NCBI GenBank assembly: GCA_029706075.1 | Contig: JAINUG010000018.1 | Span: 1,256,001-1,320,000, forward strand | Source: Aldrovandia affinis | Taxonomy: Eukaryota; Chordata; Actinopteri; Notacanthiformes; Halosauridae | Reading direction: 5' to 3' | Length of the DNA: 64,000 bases | Shown here: in pieces, positions 46,637 through 59,384 of the stretch | How the letters are laid out: each line of letters opens with the position of its first letter | Numbering within the stretch: the stretch's first letter is position 1 | The notes under the pieces: generated by a model | What the model saw: the letters and a program-made list of their open reading frames with translations, nothing else | What the model was told of the DNA's origin: nothing | The model's database searches: none | Made by a program: the position numbers and the translations under genes

Positions 46637-47275
46637 AATGGCTCTGTATGTGACTCAGAATGGCTCTGTATGTGACTCAGAATGGCTCTGTGCTGTATGT
46701 GACTCAGAATGGCTCTGTGCTGTATGTGACTCAGAATGGCTCTGTGCTGTATGTGACTCAGAATGGCTCTGTGCTTTATGTGACTCAGAATGGCTCTGTG
46801 CTGTATGTGACTCAGAATGGCTCTGTATGTGACTCAGAATGGCTCTGTGCTTTATGTGACTCAGAATGGCTCTGTGCTGTATGTGACTCAGAATGGCTCT
46901 GTATGTGACTCAGAATGGCTCTGTGCTGTATGTGACTCAGAAATGTGACTCAGAATGGCTCTGTATGTGACTCAGAATGGCTCTGTGCTGTATGTGTCAG
47001 AATGGCTCAGAAGAATGGCTCTCTGTGACTCAGAATGGCTCTGTGTGACTCAGAATGGCTCTGTGCTCTCAGAATGGCTCTGTATGTGACTCAGAATGGC
47101 TCTGTGCTGTATGTGACTCAGAATGGCTCTGTGCTGTATGTGACTCAGAATGGCTCTGTGCTTTATGTGACTCAGAATGGCTCTGTGTGTGACTCAGAAT
47201 GGCTCTGTGCTGTATGTGACTCAGAATGGCTCTGTGCTGTATGTGACTCAGATGTGGCTCAGAATGGCTCTGTGT
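46637..47275 (+). repeat. 27/22-bp minisatellite, about 27 units
   Basis: Units are TGTGACTCAGAATGGCTCTG plus TGCTGTA (27 bases) or plus TA (22 bases), with a few rearranged units around 46930-47070. Units contain the AP-1-like core TGACTCA. Open frames across it (ALYVTQNGSVLYVTQNGSV and relatives) come from the 27-base units being a multiple of three. Confidence 0.96.
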
Positions 47276-49163
47276 TTCCACTCTGGGGTTAACACAGATA
47301 TCACTGGGGTCCTGTCCTTAGGTGCACTCTCCAGTTCAGTGTTGCCAAACTATGGTGATGGTGACAGAATCACATTTTCAGAATGTTTGTGCAAGCCTGT
47401 CAGGACCCAGAAAGCAGCACTAAAGCTCTTACTCATGAGCCTGAAATAATGGACCAGATGGCACCAGGAGCTTTCACCCATTACTTCCGTGTTATTCTGG
47501 GGTGCGCTCGTGGTTTTATTTGAATAAATAGGGCTTTTGCCTTCAGACCGAGTGCAAATAAGTAGGGATTGTTTTTGTTGTTGTTTGCTCGAGGGCTGTT
47601 TTTCCATTTTAGTGTGTCGTCAGGGCTTATGGATGTTCTTGCATCAGTTTTTGTTGGCATTAGAGAGTGCCATCCACTATACTTAAGTGGTGTGTGTGCC
47701 ATAAGTGTCCAATAAGGCCAGCTCAATGTGCAGTAAACACGATTTGTGAGCAATCCTAACGATTGCAAAAACGATGAAATTGTCAGACTGTTGTTGGGGA
47801 TCAGATTTTTCTGATCGTTTGCATGAAGATTGCAGCATAAATGGATGGATTAGCCTCCATGTGCAGTGTGTCCAAAAAAAAACCAAAAAGTGTTGTGTCA
47901 AAAAACTTGAAAAAAAATGTATTGTGTCTTTAATTAAGTTAAACTTGGAAAAGCACATTTGTCAGCAGCTGTTTGTTAGTGCTGACTCATTAGCCATTGT
48001 TTGAGTCATCACACCTGGGGGGGCCGAAGCCTAATAAGTGCCAGGCTCGTTAGTCCCGCCCCCGCCCACCCCTCTCACCGATGATCGGCCTCCAGGGTCA
48101 CAGGCGCCGGCCAATCACGCGTTGAATCCACCGTTAAGCAGGCAGGTAGACGTAGTCATTCCAGGTTTATTCAGATGTCACTTTTGTTTCTCAGCTAACT
48201 GCAAAGTTGCTCTGAGTAGGCTCTTTGTAGGGTCAGTGTGGTAATGTGGCCGGACTTTCAGAGAAAAACAATGCTCCATTGGTTACACTTACCGTACCCC
48301 ACTTTATGTGCAATTTACGAGATTTAATTTTCAATTAAGGTTTTCTCAATTACAGCATGCGTTTTCTTTGGATTGTAAAAATATGCCCTGAAATCCAAGC
48401 CCCTGCTAAAGTAGTGTTTGAAATAGCGTAAATTAACTGTGTTAAAACTGTCAGTGATGTGTGGAAATGTTTGGGTTTGAGGGTGCTTCACCTGTGGAAG
48501 TGGAAATGGCAAGCCCCCAAAAAGACCTCATATTTCCTCAACGTCACATGGACGTGGAAGGGGACAGCGTGCTATTGATGCTGGGGCTGTCTTGCCGGGT
48601 CGGTCTCTGTGTTTCATTAACATCGAAAAAGAGAGAGCGCTGTGCTGCGTGTTGGGACTGGGAGCCTTGTGTGTGTCCCCTTCGTCAGACAATATTGGGA
48701 TTCTCGGCTTTAATTTGCTTTTGAGGTAACAGTGACATCATGGCTGACATTTGGAAGCTTGTTGGATAGAGCGCCCTTTGTTTCTGGGCGAAACTGCGTC
48801 CTGCCATCCCCGCCGCTCGGGACACTATCAGTCATTCAGTCTCTACTTATCGCCGTTTAGACCACTCCTCTGTCCTCAAGCCCTACTTTATTTGGAAAGA
48901 ACATTATTAAGCATTATGGGATTTTTTTCCTCCACCCCCCTATCGCCGTTATTATGTCCTGACCTTCACAGCAGGACAAACTTGCGTGGTGTCGCTGTTT
49001 TGTGGGGTGAAGGAGTGGATGTGCTGACCCTGAATGGCTCCGCTTGTCATGTTTTTGTTAATAAACCTGCGGGGCGCATTTGATTGCTGCTTCAATAAAA
49101 AACACCATTACATTAGCTTACACGATGACACTTTTACACTCGTGAATGACACTGTCGGAGATG
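47276..49163. other. Single-copy intron sequence, nothing firm
   Basis: It has an AT-rich patch at 48310-48360 with TTAATTTTCAATTAAGG (a possible homeodomain-bound site). No exon or transposon was recognised. Confidence 0.45.
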
Positions 49164-49321
49164 AGGTTCCGCAGTAGGTAGAGCATGGCGTTGGCAGCGC
49201 TTAGGTTGTGGGTTCAATTTCCGACTGGGACCACATATACTGATAAAATGTACGCATTCACAACTGTAAGTCGCTTTGGATAAAAGCGTCTGCTAAATGG
49301 CATATATTATTATGTTATTAT
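49164..49321 (+). mobile_element. SINE family B, copy 3
   Basis: The head is diverged at the start (GGTTCCGCAGTAGGTAGAGC), with GGGTTCAATTTCCGACTGGG, and the full tail TGTAAGTCGCTTTGGATAAA then GCGTCTGCTAAATGGC with a TATTAT end. All four family B copies in the window lie on the + strand. Confidence 0.88.
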
Positions 49322-49832
49322 GACCAAGGGCTAGAGGAAACATGGCTTTAAAGATTTAAACCTGAACTTTGCAGTGAATCCGTCGGTCAGTCTCTCTGGA
49401 ACGTGTGAACTAACTGTGCTGTCCTCCGTTCTCTCAGTAAAGCTTTCTGCACAAGATTATCTGAAGCATTACTGCACATACTTTGGGATAATTAATTCCA
49501 TTTCATTAAGCATACATAGTGTGTGCGTGCGTGATAAATATTTCACAAAAACAAGCCTTTCAGGAAGTTACAGCACATGACACAATCCACAAAGCCATGC
49601 AGTGTGATGTGGTGAACAGTTAGGGATCATGTCCAGGAAGCCATGAGGTGGCGGTGTGGTGGTTAATGGTTAAGGATCTGCTTCAGTAGGCTATGGGTTT
49701 TTGTGTGTGGCTCTTCTAGTGTCCTAAAGCAGGCACTTACCTGCATCAGCTCAGAAAACATCCCGCTGTACAAATGGACATCATTTATACAAACTGTAAG
49801 AAACAGAATGTGCTCTGTATAAGGGTGTCCAC

Positions 49833-50295
49833 TAGGGGTGTAACGGTACACAAACATCACCGTTCGGTACGTTTTTGGTACAGCGGAAAAAAAAGAAATG
49901 CAAAACAAAATTGCTTTTCACTTATTATGAAATTTGTAAACAGTGGCTAATTGGCCATAATTTACTGAACAAAGTACTGAGATGCGAATTAGAGGGAACT
50001 TCGTAGCAGGGCTCAATCACTTTCAACATGTGTTTAAAACCTGTGTTCTTGACAAGGGGTATGGTCGCAGATCCGCTGCTATAAAAACACCTACAGCGTT
50101 TGTTATTGCTGTGGCCCGGTCTGAATTATCAGCGAGAGGCTGTTTAAATGCCATGGCGAGCATGAGTTGAATTAAGTTCCACACACATAAAAAGTGGTTA
50201 AACCAAGATTGCATTCGTTCAGTCCACATCGCGTACCGAACCGAAAGCCCTGCACCAAACGGTTCAGTGCGAATACGTGTACCGTTACACCCCTA
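49833..50295. mobile_element. Nonautonomous hAT element (463 bp) with perfect 8-bp TSD
   Basis: Terminal inverted repeats are TAGGGGTGTAACGGTACAC on the left and the complement of the same sequence, ...GTACCGTTACACCCCTA, on the right. Identical 8-base direct repeats GTGTCCAC lie at 49825-49832 and 50296-50303. Eight-base duplications and CAGGGGTG/TAGGGGTG ends are typical of hAT elements. The inside has no recognisable transposase, so it depends on an enzyme made elsewhere. The perfect duplication suggests a fairly recent insertion. Confidence 0.93.
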
Positions 50296-51414
50296 GTGTC
50301 CACGTAACAGCAGTGGTAAGCGATGCGGACGTGTGCCACTGGAGGCCTCTCCGTTAACAGCGTGTTTTGCAAGCGCGTCGGAGGGAATAGATTCGCACGC
50401 GTGCGGTTCACACCCTCCCTGAGGGGGACAAAGTGTTGGGTTTTCTGGGTGGGGTTTTCTGGAAACCATGCCCCTGCAAGTCGCCGCTGGGGGAATGCTT
50501 CATGAACTTGTCCCTCCAAAACCACAAGCACGTGGCGGGCTCCTCCATGCCGAGACGTGCCGAGACGGGGGGGGGCGTCTACTGAGCGTGCTCTGTGGGG
50601 GACAAGTCTCCAGGCAGCGCGCCGCATAGTTATGGTAAATTTCTGTCATTAAATCTGAAACAAACCACACATTTCCTTACTTTATCATTTCACCAGGGTA
50701 ATGCTGTACTCAAGAGTACATGTAAATCCCATACAGTTACACTGATATGGCACAGAAATGTGTACATTCTCTATTTGAGTATTTTGGCAAAAAGCTTTGG
50801 AAATTATGTAGCAAGTAACAAAAAAAACCAACAGCAGCAATATGTGAAAACAATGAATGAGGGGCATTTTTAGACGCCATCCCTGTTTAATATTTTATTG
50901 TAATCATGCTGATATGAAATAAAAAGCTTTAGCTTATGGTCTGGCAGTCCTGGAAATTCCGATTTGGCACTTTCCAAACCAAAGCCAGCTGTTAATCCGC
51001 TAAGTCTTTGTCTTAGCGGATCACTCAGATGAAGTGTTGAAAAAACCCCAGATATTTTGATAGTGAAAATCTGACTGTAATCCATAGGCATGCATACTGG
51101 CCAGCAACCACGTTGTTTATGGCAAAATACGAGTGCCCCCCCCTCACCCCACCCTGCTTGATTTTGTAGCTGGTTACAAAAACACCCCGTCCTGTAAGAC
51201 TGTTTACATCTTCCGCTTGACGGGCCTCTCTTCACGTGCTCAGCGCACGCATTAGAGACATACTGTAATGCTTTACCATGACTATGTACAGAGTTGTGTT
51301 GTGATTGGATGCCTTCTCCTCAGACTACGAGACATGGTCCAGAAAAAAATTATTACTAATAGCAATATCAATAGTACAGCCATAAGTAGTAACCCAAAAC
51401 AAGTTTTTATTTAT

Positions 51415-51690
51415 TTATTTATTTTTGTTTCAGATTTTTTCTTGTTTTTCTCCCAATTTAGTGGCTAATTATACCCTCTATTTATTTCGATTTGCCCTCC
51501 CCACACAAACTCGCCGCTGCTGGTCCCTACGAGGCAAGCTAATTCTCAGAGGGCAGAGAACTCTGCTTTCTTCGAGATGGAATTCGCCCACCTACATTCT
51601 GGAGACACCCAGATAGCCAAACGCCGCCCCCGATCAGGGCTCCGGGTTTTGAACCGTGACCGTGATAGACAGCTCACACTCATAAAGGCC
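51415..51690 (-). mobile_element. SINE family A, head lost
   Basis: The + strand reads CTCCCAATTTAGTGGCTAAT, CCCTCCCCACACAAACTCGC, CATTCTGGAGACACCC, then a shortened body and GGTTTTGAACCGTGACCGTG. The A-box portion is missing and there is an internal deletion between GACACCC and AGATAGCC. Confidence 0.82.
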
Positions 51691-51914
51691 TGTATTAGTC
51701 TTTTGGCACTGTAAGCAGCTCCAGCCTAACTGGAAGAGTGTACTACACTCAATCAATGAAAGGACCCTGGCTGAAAGAGTACTCATCCCACCAAGGCCTT
51801 CCTTTTGAACTGTGAGCCTGTCACTGCTTTTGATGGACAGACCAACTGTGTAATTTGTACAATTTAATAATTAATTCATTTAAATACCACTGTTGTAACG
51901 CGTGGTTATTTGAG

Positions 51915-52085
51915 TTACTGTCGCCTTCCTGTCATCTTGAGCCATCTTGGCCTGACCAACAACTGAACCTCTTGACCATGCCTGCATGCTTTTATGCATT
52001 GAGTTGCTGCCACATGATTGGCTGATTAGATCATTGCATTAACGAGCAGGTGTATGCAATTATCTAATAAAGTGGCCACTGAGGG
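51915..52085. mobile_element. Fragment of a fish DNA transposon end
   Basis: The sequence TGGCTGATTAGATCATTGCA, then AACGAGCAGGTGTA and CTAATAAAGTGGCC, matches a repeat end that recurs throughout teleost genomes, with the terminal CTTTATTAG/CTAATAAAG motif next to GGCCACTGAGGGTA. I know the sequence as a repeat but cannot place it in a superfamily, and the opposite end was not seen. Confidence 0.5.
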
Positions 52086-52393
52086 TATATTGTGCACACA
52101 ACTTGCACACGTATAAGAATAAAAACGTAGAGAAAAGAGCACCTCCCGCCACTTGTGTCATTGCCCCAGTTTTTCCATGGCCTGTGGGAGTCTGGAACTC
52201 CGTGCTTGAGTTTTCACCAATGCTCTCTTGTCTTGACAGAAATCTGTGATTAACGTTCCGCTTCGTTAGACTGAATGTCAACAATATTGTCTTAAGCAGT
52301 TTTGGCAGTGTTACACCTGGGAACACCTATGAAATTCAATTAAATTTACAATTGATTTACAATATTAGTTTCATTAGATCTGGTATTAATTTT

Positions 52394-52430
52394 TACACCT
52401 ATTAAATTAAATTAAATTAAATTAAATTCT
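52394..52430 (+). repeat. ATTAA pentanucleotide repeat
   Basis: ATTAAATTAAATTAAATTAA with ACACCTATTAAAT on both sides, so the array lies between two copies of its own flank. Confidence 0.85.
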
Positions 52431-55310
52431 ACACCTATTAAATCTTTTTTTTCCATTAAAAATAAAAATGTAATTCAACTGTGAGTGCTGTTGGAATCCT
52501 CAAATGCCCTGTAGCCATATCAGAGCACTTTCGATTGTGGGTGTATAAATTTAAACGAAGAAGGGAGATAAATTGATCATGTGGATTTATGCATGTATTG
52601 CTTATAATAATTTCAGTTATATAGGCCACGTCTACCACAAAGGCTTCTGAACGCAAGAGTGCAAATGTTAATGTGGTACACCGCAAAGTTGTGCGAAAGT
52701 TTACTGCCCCCACTTTATTAGCAGTTATCCCAGTCTCTCTTTGGTGTTTCGCACGTCCTCATTTTCTAAGTACAAGCATGTAAGCATGCCAGTCATTTTG
52801 TGCAATACTGTTGGCAAAAAATGACAATTTTCAGGAAAATGTTTTTATTCATCATTATGATTTGGGCTTTTGAACTTCATTAGTTGTTGACATTAGTGCT
52901 CGATGAGAACTTTCAATGTGTGCAAGGAAAAAAACAACCCAAATGACCATAAATGAACACAAGGCTTTTTGCATGATGCAGTGATGCTGCCGATGCGTGT
53001 TTTGCTGATGGCGGACTCTCTGCCTGTGAGCTGCACACAGCGCGGCTGAAGCAGGCGGGCTGTCGTAGACATTACTAAGTGCTTACAGGGTTTTTTTTTA
53101 CAGAGGCAACAGGACAAGAAGCAAACAAACAAGGGTTGTGCCGGGCTACTGAAAGGGGGTGGGGAGGAACCTGCCCGGCTGGTGAAACACCGGGTCGAGG
53201 TGGGGAGGACTGAGGAGCCGCTCTAGTGTTCATGGCCACGGGAGGGGGCGGGCGGTGATGAAGACTGCTCACAGAGCGGGTAATCACACGAGCCGCGGAA
53301 AGATGGAAAGGGAATCGGGGAACATGGCAGGAGTCTGACTATCGGGGGAGTGGGGGGGAGAGGAGGCGGCGGGGGAAGACATACTTGATGATGTAGAGGT
53401 CTGTCAGGCGGGAGGCGGTGGACGACCCGGTAATTGTGACCCCTGAAGCCATCTTCTCAGCTCCAACAACACCTGCGAGGATAGCTAACCCAGTTTACGC
53501 AGCCGTGGGGTAGTTTGGGGGGCTCCAGGCAGCTTGTTGTGCTGGGAAGCCGGACGTGTCTATTTATCTTTCTAGTTAAGGGTGAGGAACGGGAGGCGGA
53601 GGGAGATCGCTGCCCACGGCATCTTGTTTGTTGTGGAATGAGACCACATTAAGGTGATTGAAGTGTTTGAGTTGCCTCTTCTTTTAAATTTGACATTTTG
53701 TTTTTAGGGGGAAGCAAGCATGCACTTCACTGTAAGACGACGTCAGAGTGATTATACGGAGCGGTAGCGCCATGCTGTCGAAATTCTCTTGAATTACTGG
53801 AAATTTGTGCTATGACAAAATAAGGGAAATCAAGGAGCCTCAATGATTCACTGCCCAAGGGCCCCTCCTGGAAGGCTTGGGAAGGTTTTGAAAGCAGTTT
53901 TGCTGCATCCCCAGATATCATGCAAGCCTTTCTTTAGGCTCCTCCTGCAGTGGAAAAAACCGATTCCTTTGCCAGCACTCACTCATCACTGTCGTACCTC
54001 CGCTCCACCCATCGCATGTCAAGCCAGGCGAGTGTAATGACCCAGTTCCATGCTTCATGTAAATGCGAACCTTGACCCTTTTTTGGTTTGTTTTCCACAA
54101 GGTGCGACAGCACTAGGAGGTTTTTTTGTTCACACAGAACTCGTTTGGGTTTTCCGCTCTGAAAGGCTTCGCCCCCCAGACTGCCCCCCCAGCAGGAGTG
54201 AATCTCCTGTTCCAGGGTTTGATTGAGTGTAAGAGTCATTATCAGAAACTGGCTCAAGGCCTAAAGCGTTTTCATCACCAGCTCCTTGAAGGTGGACTCT
54301 GACAGTTTGTGGCAAAGGACCCACTAAGCTCCATCAAGTTCCAAGGGTTTTCTGCGGAGGCAGATGTGCACTGTGCACCGTGAAAACATTCTCCCTACAG
54401 TGACAAACAAGAACAAACGAAACAGGATCACATCAGTTTCTTATATTCACACAACTCTTAACTCACTCCTATATAAACACATGTTCCTATGTGCCCACAC
54501 TGTGCTGCCTGTTCACACACTTGTGTGCAAATGTAAACTGGACCATAACTGGAATTAAGGAGGCTTTGTAGACACCACACCTCCTATTGAGATGTTTCCA
54601 AATCCAGTTTCCTCCCAGCTTTGCTTGGCTGTGTTCAGCTATATCACAGATTGTCTATATAATAACCAGATGGTCAGCGCTGTGTTTTTGTTTGTGACGC
54701 TTTTTGTGACCCCTGTGTATAGTATATAGTGGCTTAATTAAGGGGAGGGGAAAAAAGCCATTTCCTGGAAATTCAGGTGTCAGGATAAATGCAGGACACA
54801 GACATTTAGAAGACAATTTCATTTTTGTTCATTGTGCAGTTAAGCATTTCCTTGTCTGTTTCTGCAATAGAACTAGCAGCAGCCAAACGGCAGCTGTATT
54901 GCTTTGAGGTGTGTACATATTTACAGCCATAAACACTCATTTTGCACGGATGAAAATTAGCATTGATCCATGAAAGGGGAGTGAGCATTTTCCCCTATAA
55001 GTATTTTTTGTTCATACAAAATTCATTAGAGTGTATGATTCTGAAAAAATGATGATGTGGGCTGCATTCTTTCTAATGGGCCACACACAATTGGGCATCG
55101 CACCTCATTACTGAATGCACCAATGACTCCGAGACGTTTATTCATTTATTTTTCGGAAGCCGCTTTCACATCAGCAGCTAACCAAACGCCATGCCCTCAT
55201 GAGCACTAAAGGTGGAGGAGGTCCCGGTGCGGGGACCTGGCACACCTGCATCTACAATAAATAAGAGTTTGATGAAAGCAGAATACATGTGAAATTAAGT
55301 ACTTTTTTCT
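52431..55310. other. Single-copy intron sequence, nothing firm
   Basis: A GC-rich patch lies at 53140-53420 with G runs. There are no coding signals with splice sites and no recognisable transposons. Confidence 0.45.
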
Positions 55311-55470
55311 GTGTGGTTCTGTGTGGCTCAGTAGGTAGAGCATGGCTTTGGAAACACTTAGGTTGTGGGTTCAATTCCCACTGGAACCACATATACTGAT
55401 AAAATGTATGCATTCACTACTGTAAGTCGCTTTGGATAAAAGCGTCTGCTAAATGGCACATGCTATGTTA
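55311..55470 (+). mobile_element. SINE family B, copy 4
   Basis: It has the head GTGTGGCTCAGTAGGTAGAG, GGGTTCAATTCCCACTGGAA, then TGTAAGTCGCTTTGGATAAA and GCGTCTGCTAAATGGC. A short duplicated TTCTGTGTGG precedes it. Confidence 0.88.
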
Positions 55471-56288
55471 TGTGTTGTTCTTTAGCTCTATGAGTTTTTT
55501 TGGCGGGTAGACGTCTGAAGCCTCCTTTGTCATTGGTACCAAAAGACGAGCGTCGGTCCAGGCGGAATGTGGCGGAGCACCCCGGCGGAAGGCGTGGCCG
55601 TGAGCGAGTGGTCCATTACCCCACCGAGCAACACCGGGGTCCTCCAGGCCCGCCTCGTACTCACCCGCTCTGAACAGCGCTCTTCATTTCAATAAGCAGT
55701 TTACATGATTGGAATATTTATTGGGGGTGTGCGGTATGATGAAGCTCATGATGTTATATGGCACGGGCCACGCTGCCCCAAGCAGCCGACAGAACCAGCC
55801 AGTGCAGAATCATCCAGTCCCACAAACTGGATCCATGTTTTCACGGATTAGGTTGTAAATGTATTGCGATTTATTCTTTTTCTGCAGAATCATTTTTTTT
55901 CCCCTCCGGTTAGGAGCAATTGTTTCCCATTGCCTTTTTTTTTTTTTTTTTTTTTTTCTTCTCTTCGAAAATTGCTGCCATTTCTATCGGAGAGTATTTA
56001 GACCATTTGAAATCGCACAGCGGGAATTTTGTAAGCACAACCTTTTTCTTTATTTTTCCCTTTCCCTTCGCCCCGACAGTTGGCTTCCCCCCTCTATTTT
56101 TCTGCGTGTCTCGGCACCCCCTCCGTGACGGGCGGGGGAACCGAGGGGCACTGCGATCGCCTGCTTCCTGAGTGATTTCAGCCCCTGACAGGTCGCGTCC
56201 CAAAGGTGGAGCCGGTTAGAGAGAGCACAATGGCCCTTATCAGGCCCCCGCTGACCTGTTACTCCCGGCCCGTCGTCTGTGAGCGCGC

Positions 56289-56395
56289 TCACACAGCTAT
56301 AGAGACAAGCCGTCGAGGGGGAGGGGAGGGGGAGGGGGGGGGGGTCACACAGCTATAGAGGCGAGCTGTCGAGGGGGTGTCGCCAGGGTCAGGAG
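56289..56395 (+). repeat. Tandem pair around a G-rich run
   Basis: CACACAGCTATAGAGACAAG followed by CCGTCGAGGGGGAGGGGAGG recurs as CACACAGCTATAGAGGCGAG followed by CTGTCGAGGGGGTG. Between them lies a run of G with few A (56317-56344). Confidence 0.85.
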
Positions 56396-56669
56396 GTGCG
56401 TTGGCCCGCCCGTGTGTATAAATGCGTGGTCACGTGATGGAGGTTAGCAGCCCCTCTCTCAAAGCGCGAGGCCTGTCTGCGCCCCTCAAGGTCGTCCCAG
56501 TGTTTTTCTCATCGAGACATTTGTTGAAGTGCTTCATTAAAATGATTCAAATGAAATGTTTTATGCAAAGACAGAATGTTTGTAAGCGCCGTGAGGGCTG
56601 ATCTCTCTCAGGTTTACGGCAACAATTCCTGCGCATCGCGTCTGCGCTCGCTCACGCTAAAGGGTTCCA

Positions 56670-56960
56670 ATCAAAACTTTTATCCGCAGAGATTTTATTT
56701 TCATTTAAGTTGTATATATTATTAATGCCCATAGACCTGTTCTCTCCAGAGCTCTACAAATGGATACGATTTACATGTTCAGGCTTTGAATGTTCGCAGT
56801 GCGTGGATACGGATCCTTGTTTTTCTCTCTCCCCTTATTAATAAATTAGACGTGATAAAAGTTTGTTAGGGCAGCAGCTTTTGAGGGAGATTTAATTGTA
56901 GCTATTGATTTCCTCTGATGTGAGTAATGAAATTTCCAGATTAATTATACATAACTGACT
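56670..56960. promoter_or_regulatory. Candidate conserved noncoding element
   Basis: About 290 bases of single-copy AT-rich DNA with TATATTATTAATGCCCATAG, CCTTATTAATAAATTAGACG, GATTTAATTGTAGCTATTG and CCAGATTAATTATACATAAC. It is the longest such block in the window and the strongest candidate by eye. Confidence 0.38.
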
Positions 56961-57774
56961 TTATGGGAAATGATACAGCGCGCAGAAATGAGATGTTCAT
57001 CCTTTGTGGCCATCCCAGGAGGCCGGTTGAAAGTGAATGTGCTTCGCCTGCCCCTGTGTTTTGTAGTCGAGAGAGAGAGAGAGGCTTTAAAGTGGTGCTC
57101 TGTTTGATTTCACGAGGTGATTGGAGTGTGAAATGTGATCTGGGTTGTACACAGCCACCAGAGTGTACAAGATGCCTCTCATTAATGAGCAGAATTGAAG
57201 TTGAGGGTAAAAAAAAAAAAATAAAAACAAGACAGAAAAAGACAAGTGGTAGACTGTTGTGGATGCGAGAAGCGAGACCTCCTCTACCTTCAGCCAGGCT
57301 TAACTGGGTATGGGGGCTTTTTTTTGTGTTGGGAGTTGTTTTGGATTTCATGGATATTTGATTTTGTTCAGGAGGAGGGAGTACACAACCCTTGTGATTA
57401 TTACACGCATTCATCCAGCGCACACGACCGGATCCGCATGTGATGAGTCCTGTCCCCGCACTGTTTCTGAGTCTTTGATCTATCTTAGCGTTTGTTCAGG
57501 CTTGTTCTTCAGTCCCGGTGCATCATTCAAAGGGGTGGGTGAGTAAGGTTATAGCAATAATAAAATATAATTAGCATTAATTTGCAGGCACAATAAAATT
57601 AAAGCATTTGGTGTGTTTGGGGTATGGCGAGTGTGATTTATGGACCTGTCAGTTGCGGGCTCTGCCGGGAAACGGGCGGGGAGGTGTCAGAAACTGATCA
57701 CCCAGCCAGCCTCATTCCAGGGGGCTGTCATTCCCCGCACAAGGTGAACGTACAGGAACTCCTCCAAAGCAGGA

Positions 57775-58136
<362 letters not shown>

Positions 58137-58921
58137 CACAGTTAAAGTTGTGTAGTAGTGCAGCTTATATTTCTTAATATAGATCAAATAAAAAGGTCAC
58201 TTTGTTTACTCAAAAGCATAATCTGACAGGATATCTGATATTGATTTAAAATTAAAAAGAGTGGTATGCTTTCCTCTGGGCTCTGCAAGTGGCAATACCT
58301 GCATTGTCTGGCCTATCAGTCTTGCAAATAGATCTATGAATGAAAAAAAAATCGAATTGTTTTTCTTTCACAGCACTCATTCCTGTCCCTGTGAGAGTAA
58401 TCCATTTGGGTTCCAATTTCCCCCGCTGTTGTCCTTATTGTAACACTCATATCCAACATGTCATAAACGCAACAGGATATTACATTTTGTATAGGAGCTG
58501 CAAAACCCAATGAATTGGCAAGAAAAGTAGGAGGGAAAAAAATGAAAAGATTCCGTGCATTTAAAGTTTTTCTGAACAGAAAAAGTCATTAGTCAATTTT
58601 AAAACCAAATTAAATAGGTCTATGTGCAGTTTGTAATTTAAATTTTACAGCCAATTATAGCATAGAAATGCATGGCCTGAGCAGTACATTATAGCCGAGA
58701 CAGAATTAGAACAAGGCCATCAAAAGTGACTACTAATCATCGTGTACCCCGCAGTCACTTCCAGAGGTAGCATTGTCAATTGATTAAAATAAATTTGCTT
58801 CTGATAAGAACATAGAAATACATAATGATGAGAATGGGCCGTTCAACCCATGTAGGCTCGTCATGTCCTAATCTAAAGAGTATCTAGTACTGCATCTAGC
58901 CTGGACTTTGTTAGCTTCTTC

Positions 58922-59273
58922 TGAAGAGATGACCAGGAGACTCAGCAGTCTGACTTGAAATGCAAGTTTATTACACACAGCGGTCCACAGCGAGTTGGCA
59001 AAGAGTCTGAAGTGAATGAGTCTCTCACCTGAATATATACATAGGGATAGATGATCAGTTTATGAGCCTTTGTGTTGCTAACAAAGCACCAGCAAGGAAG
59101 TCAGGAAGTGATAGCGTCTGATTAGCTCATTGAATAAAAGAGGCACTGTTTGCTGACAAAGCATCGGTAATCAAAGACAGGAACTTACTGTCTAATCAAC
59201 TCACTCATTCCTATACAGATGACCTCCTCAAAATGGCACGGTTAATGTATTTTACAACAGACAGCATACACAA
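58922..59273 (-). mobile_element. Solo LTR of an endogenous retrovirus or LTR retrotransposon
   Basis: The 352-bp insertion within the LINE fragment is flanked by TTCTTC at 58916-58921 and again at 59274-59279. The LINE text rejoins across it (AGCTTCTTC then AACTTGAATAG). On the - strand it has a TATA-like box (TATGTATATATTC, near 59030), an AATAAA signal about 90 bases later (near 58970), then a short segment ending in CTTCA, which is the U3-R-U5 layout of an LTR. The start reads TTGTGTATG, one base off the usual TG, so the boundary may be off by one. No internal viral genes are present. Confidence 0.75.
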
Positions 59274-59384
59274 TTCTTCAACTTGAATAGCCCAAGTGTT
59301 TCTGCCTCTACTACCTGACCTGGCAAGCTGTGTCAGGCATTGGCAACTCTCTGTGTAAAGAAAAATTTAGTTAATCAATTTAGT

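Noticed and set aside
46637..47275. CRISPR-like regular repeats
   Set aside because: The units are directly adjacent without unique spacers and the genome is animal.
46563..47449. Repeat-protein-like frames (ALYVTQNGSV and CDSEWLCAV units)
   Set aside because: Both come from different frames of the same 27/22-bp minisatellite, and the mixed unit lengths break any one frame.
49600..49700. Degenerate SINE near GGTGGCGGTGTGGTGGTTAA
   Set aside because: Only a short head-like stretch is present. No B box or tail could be supported.
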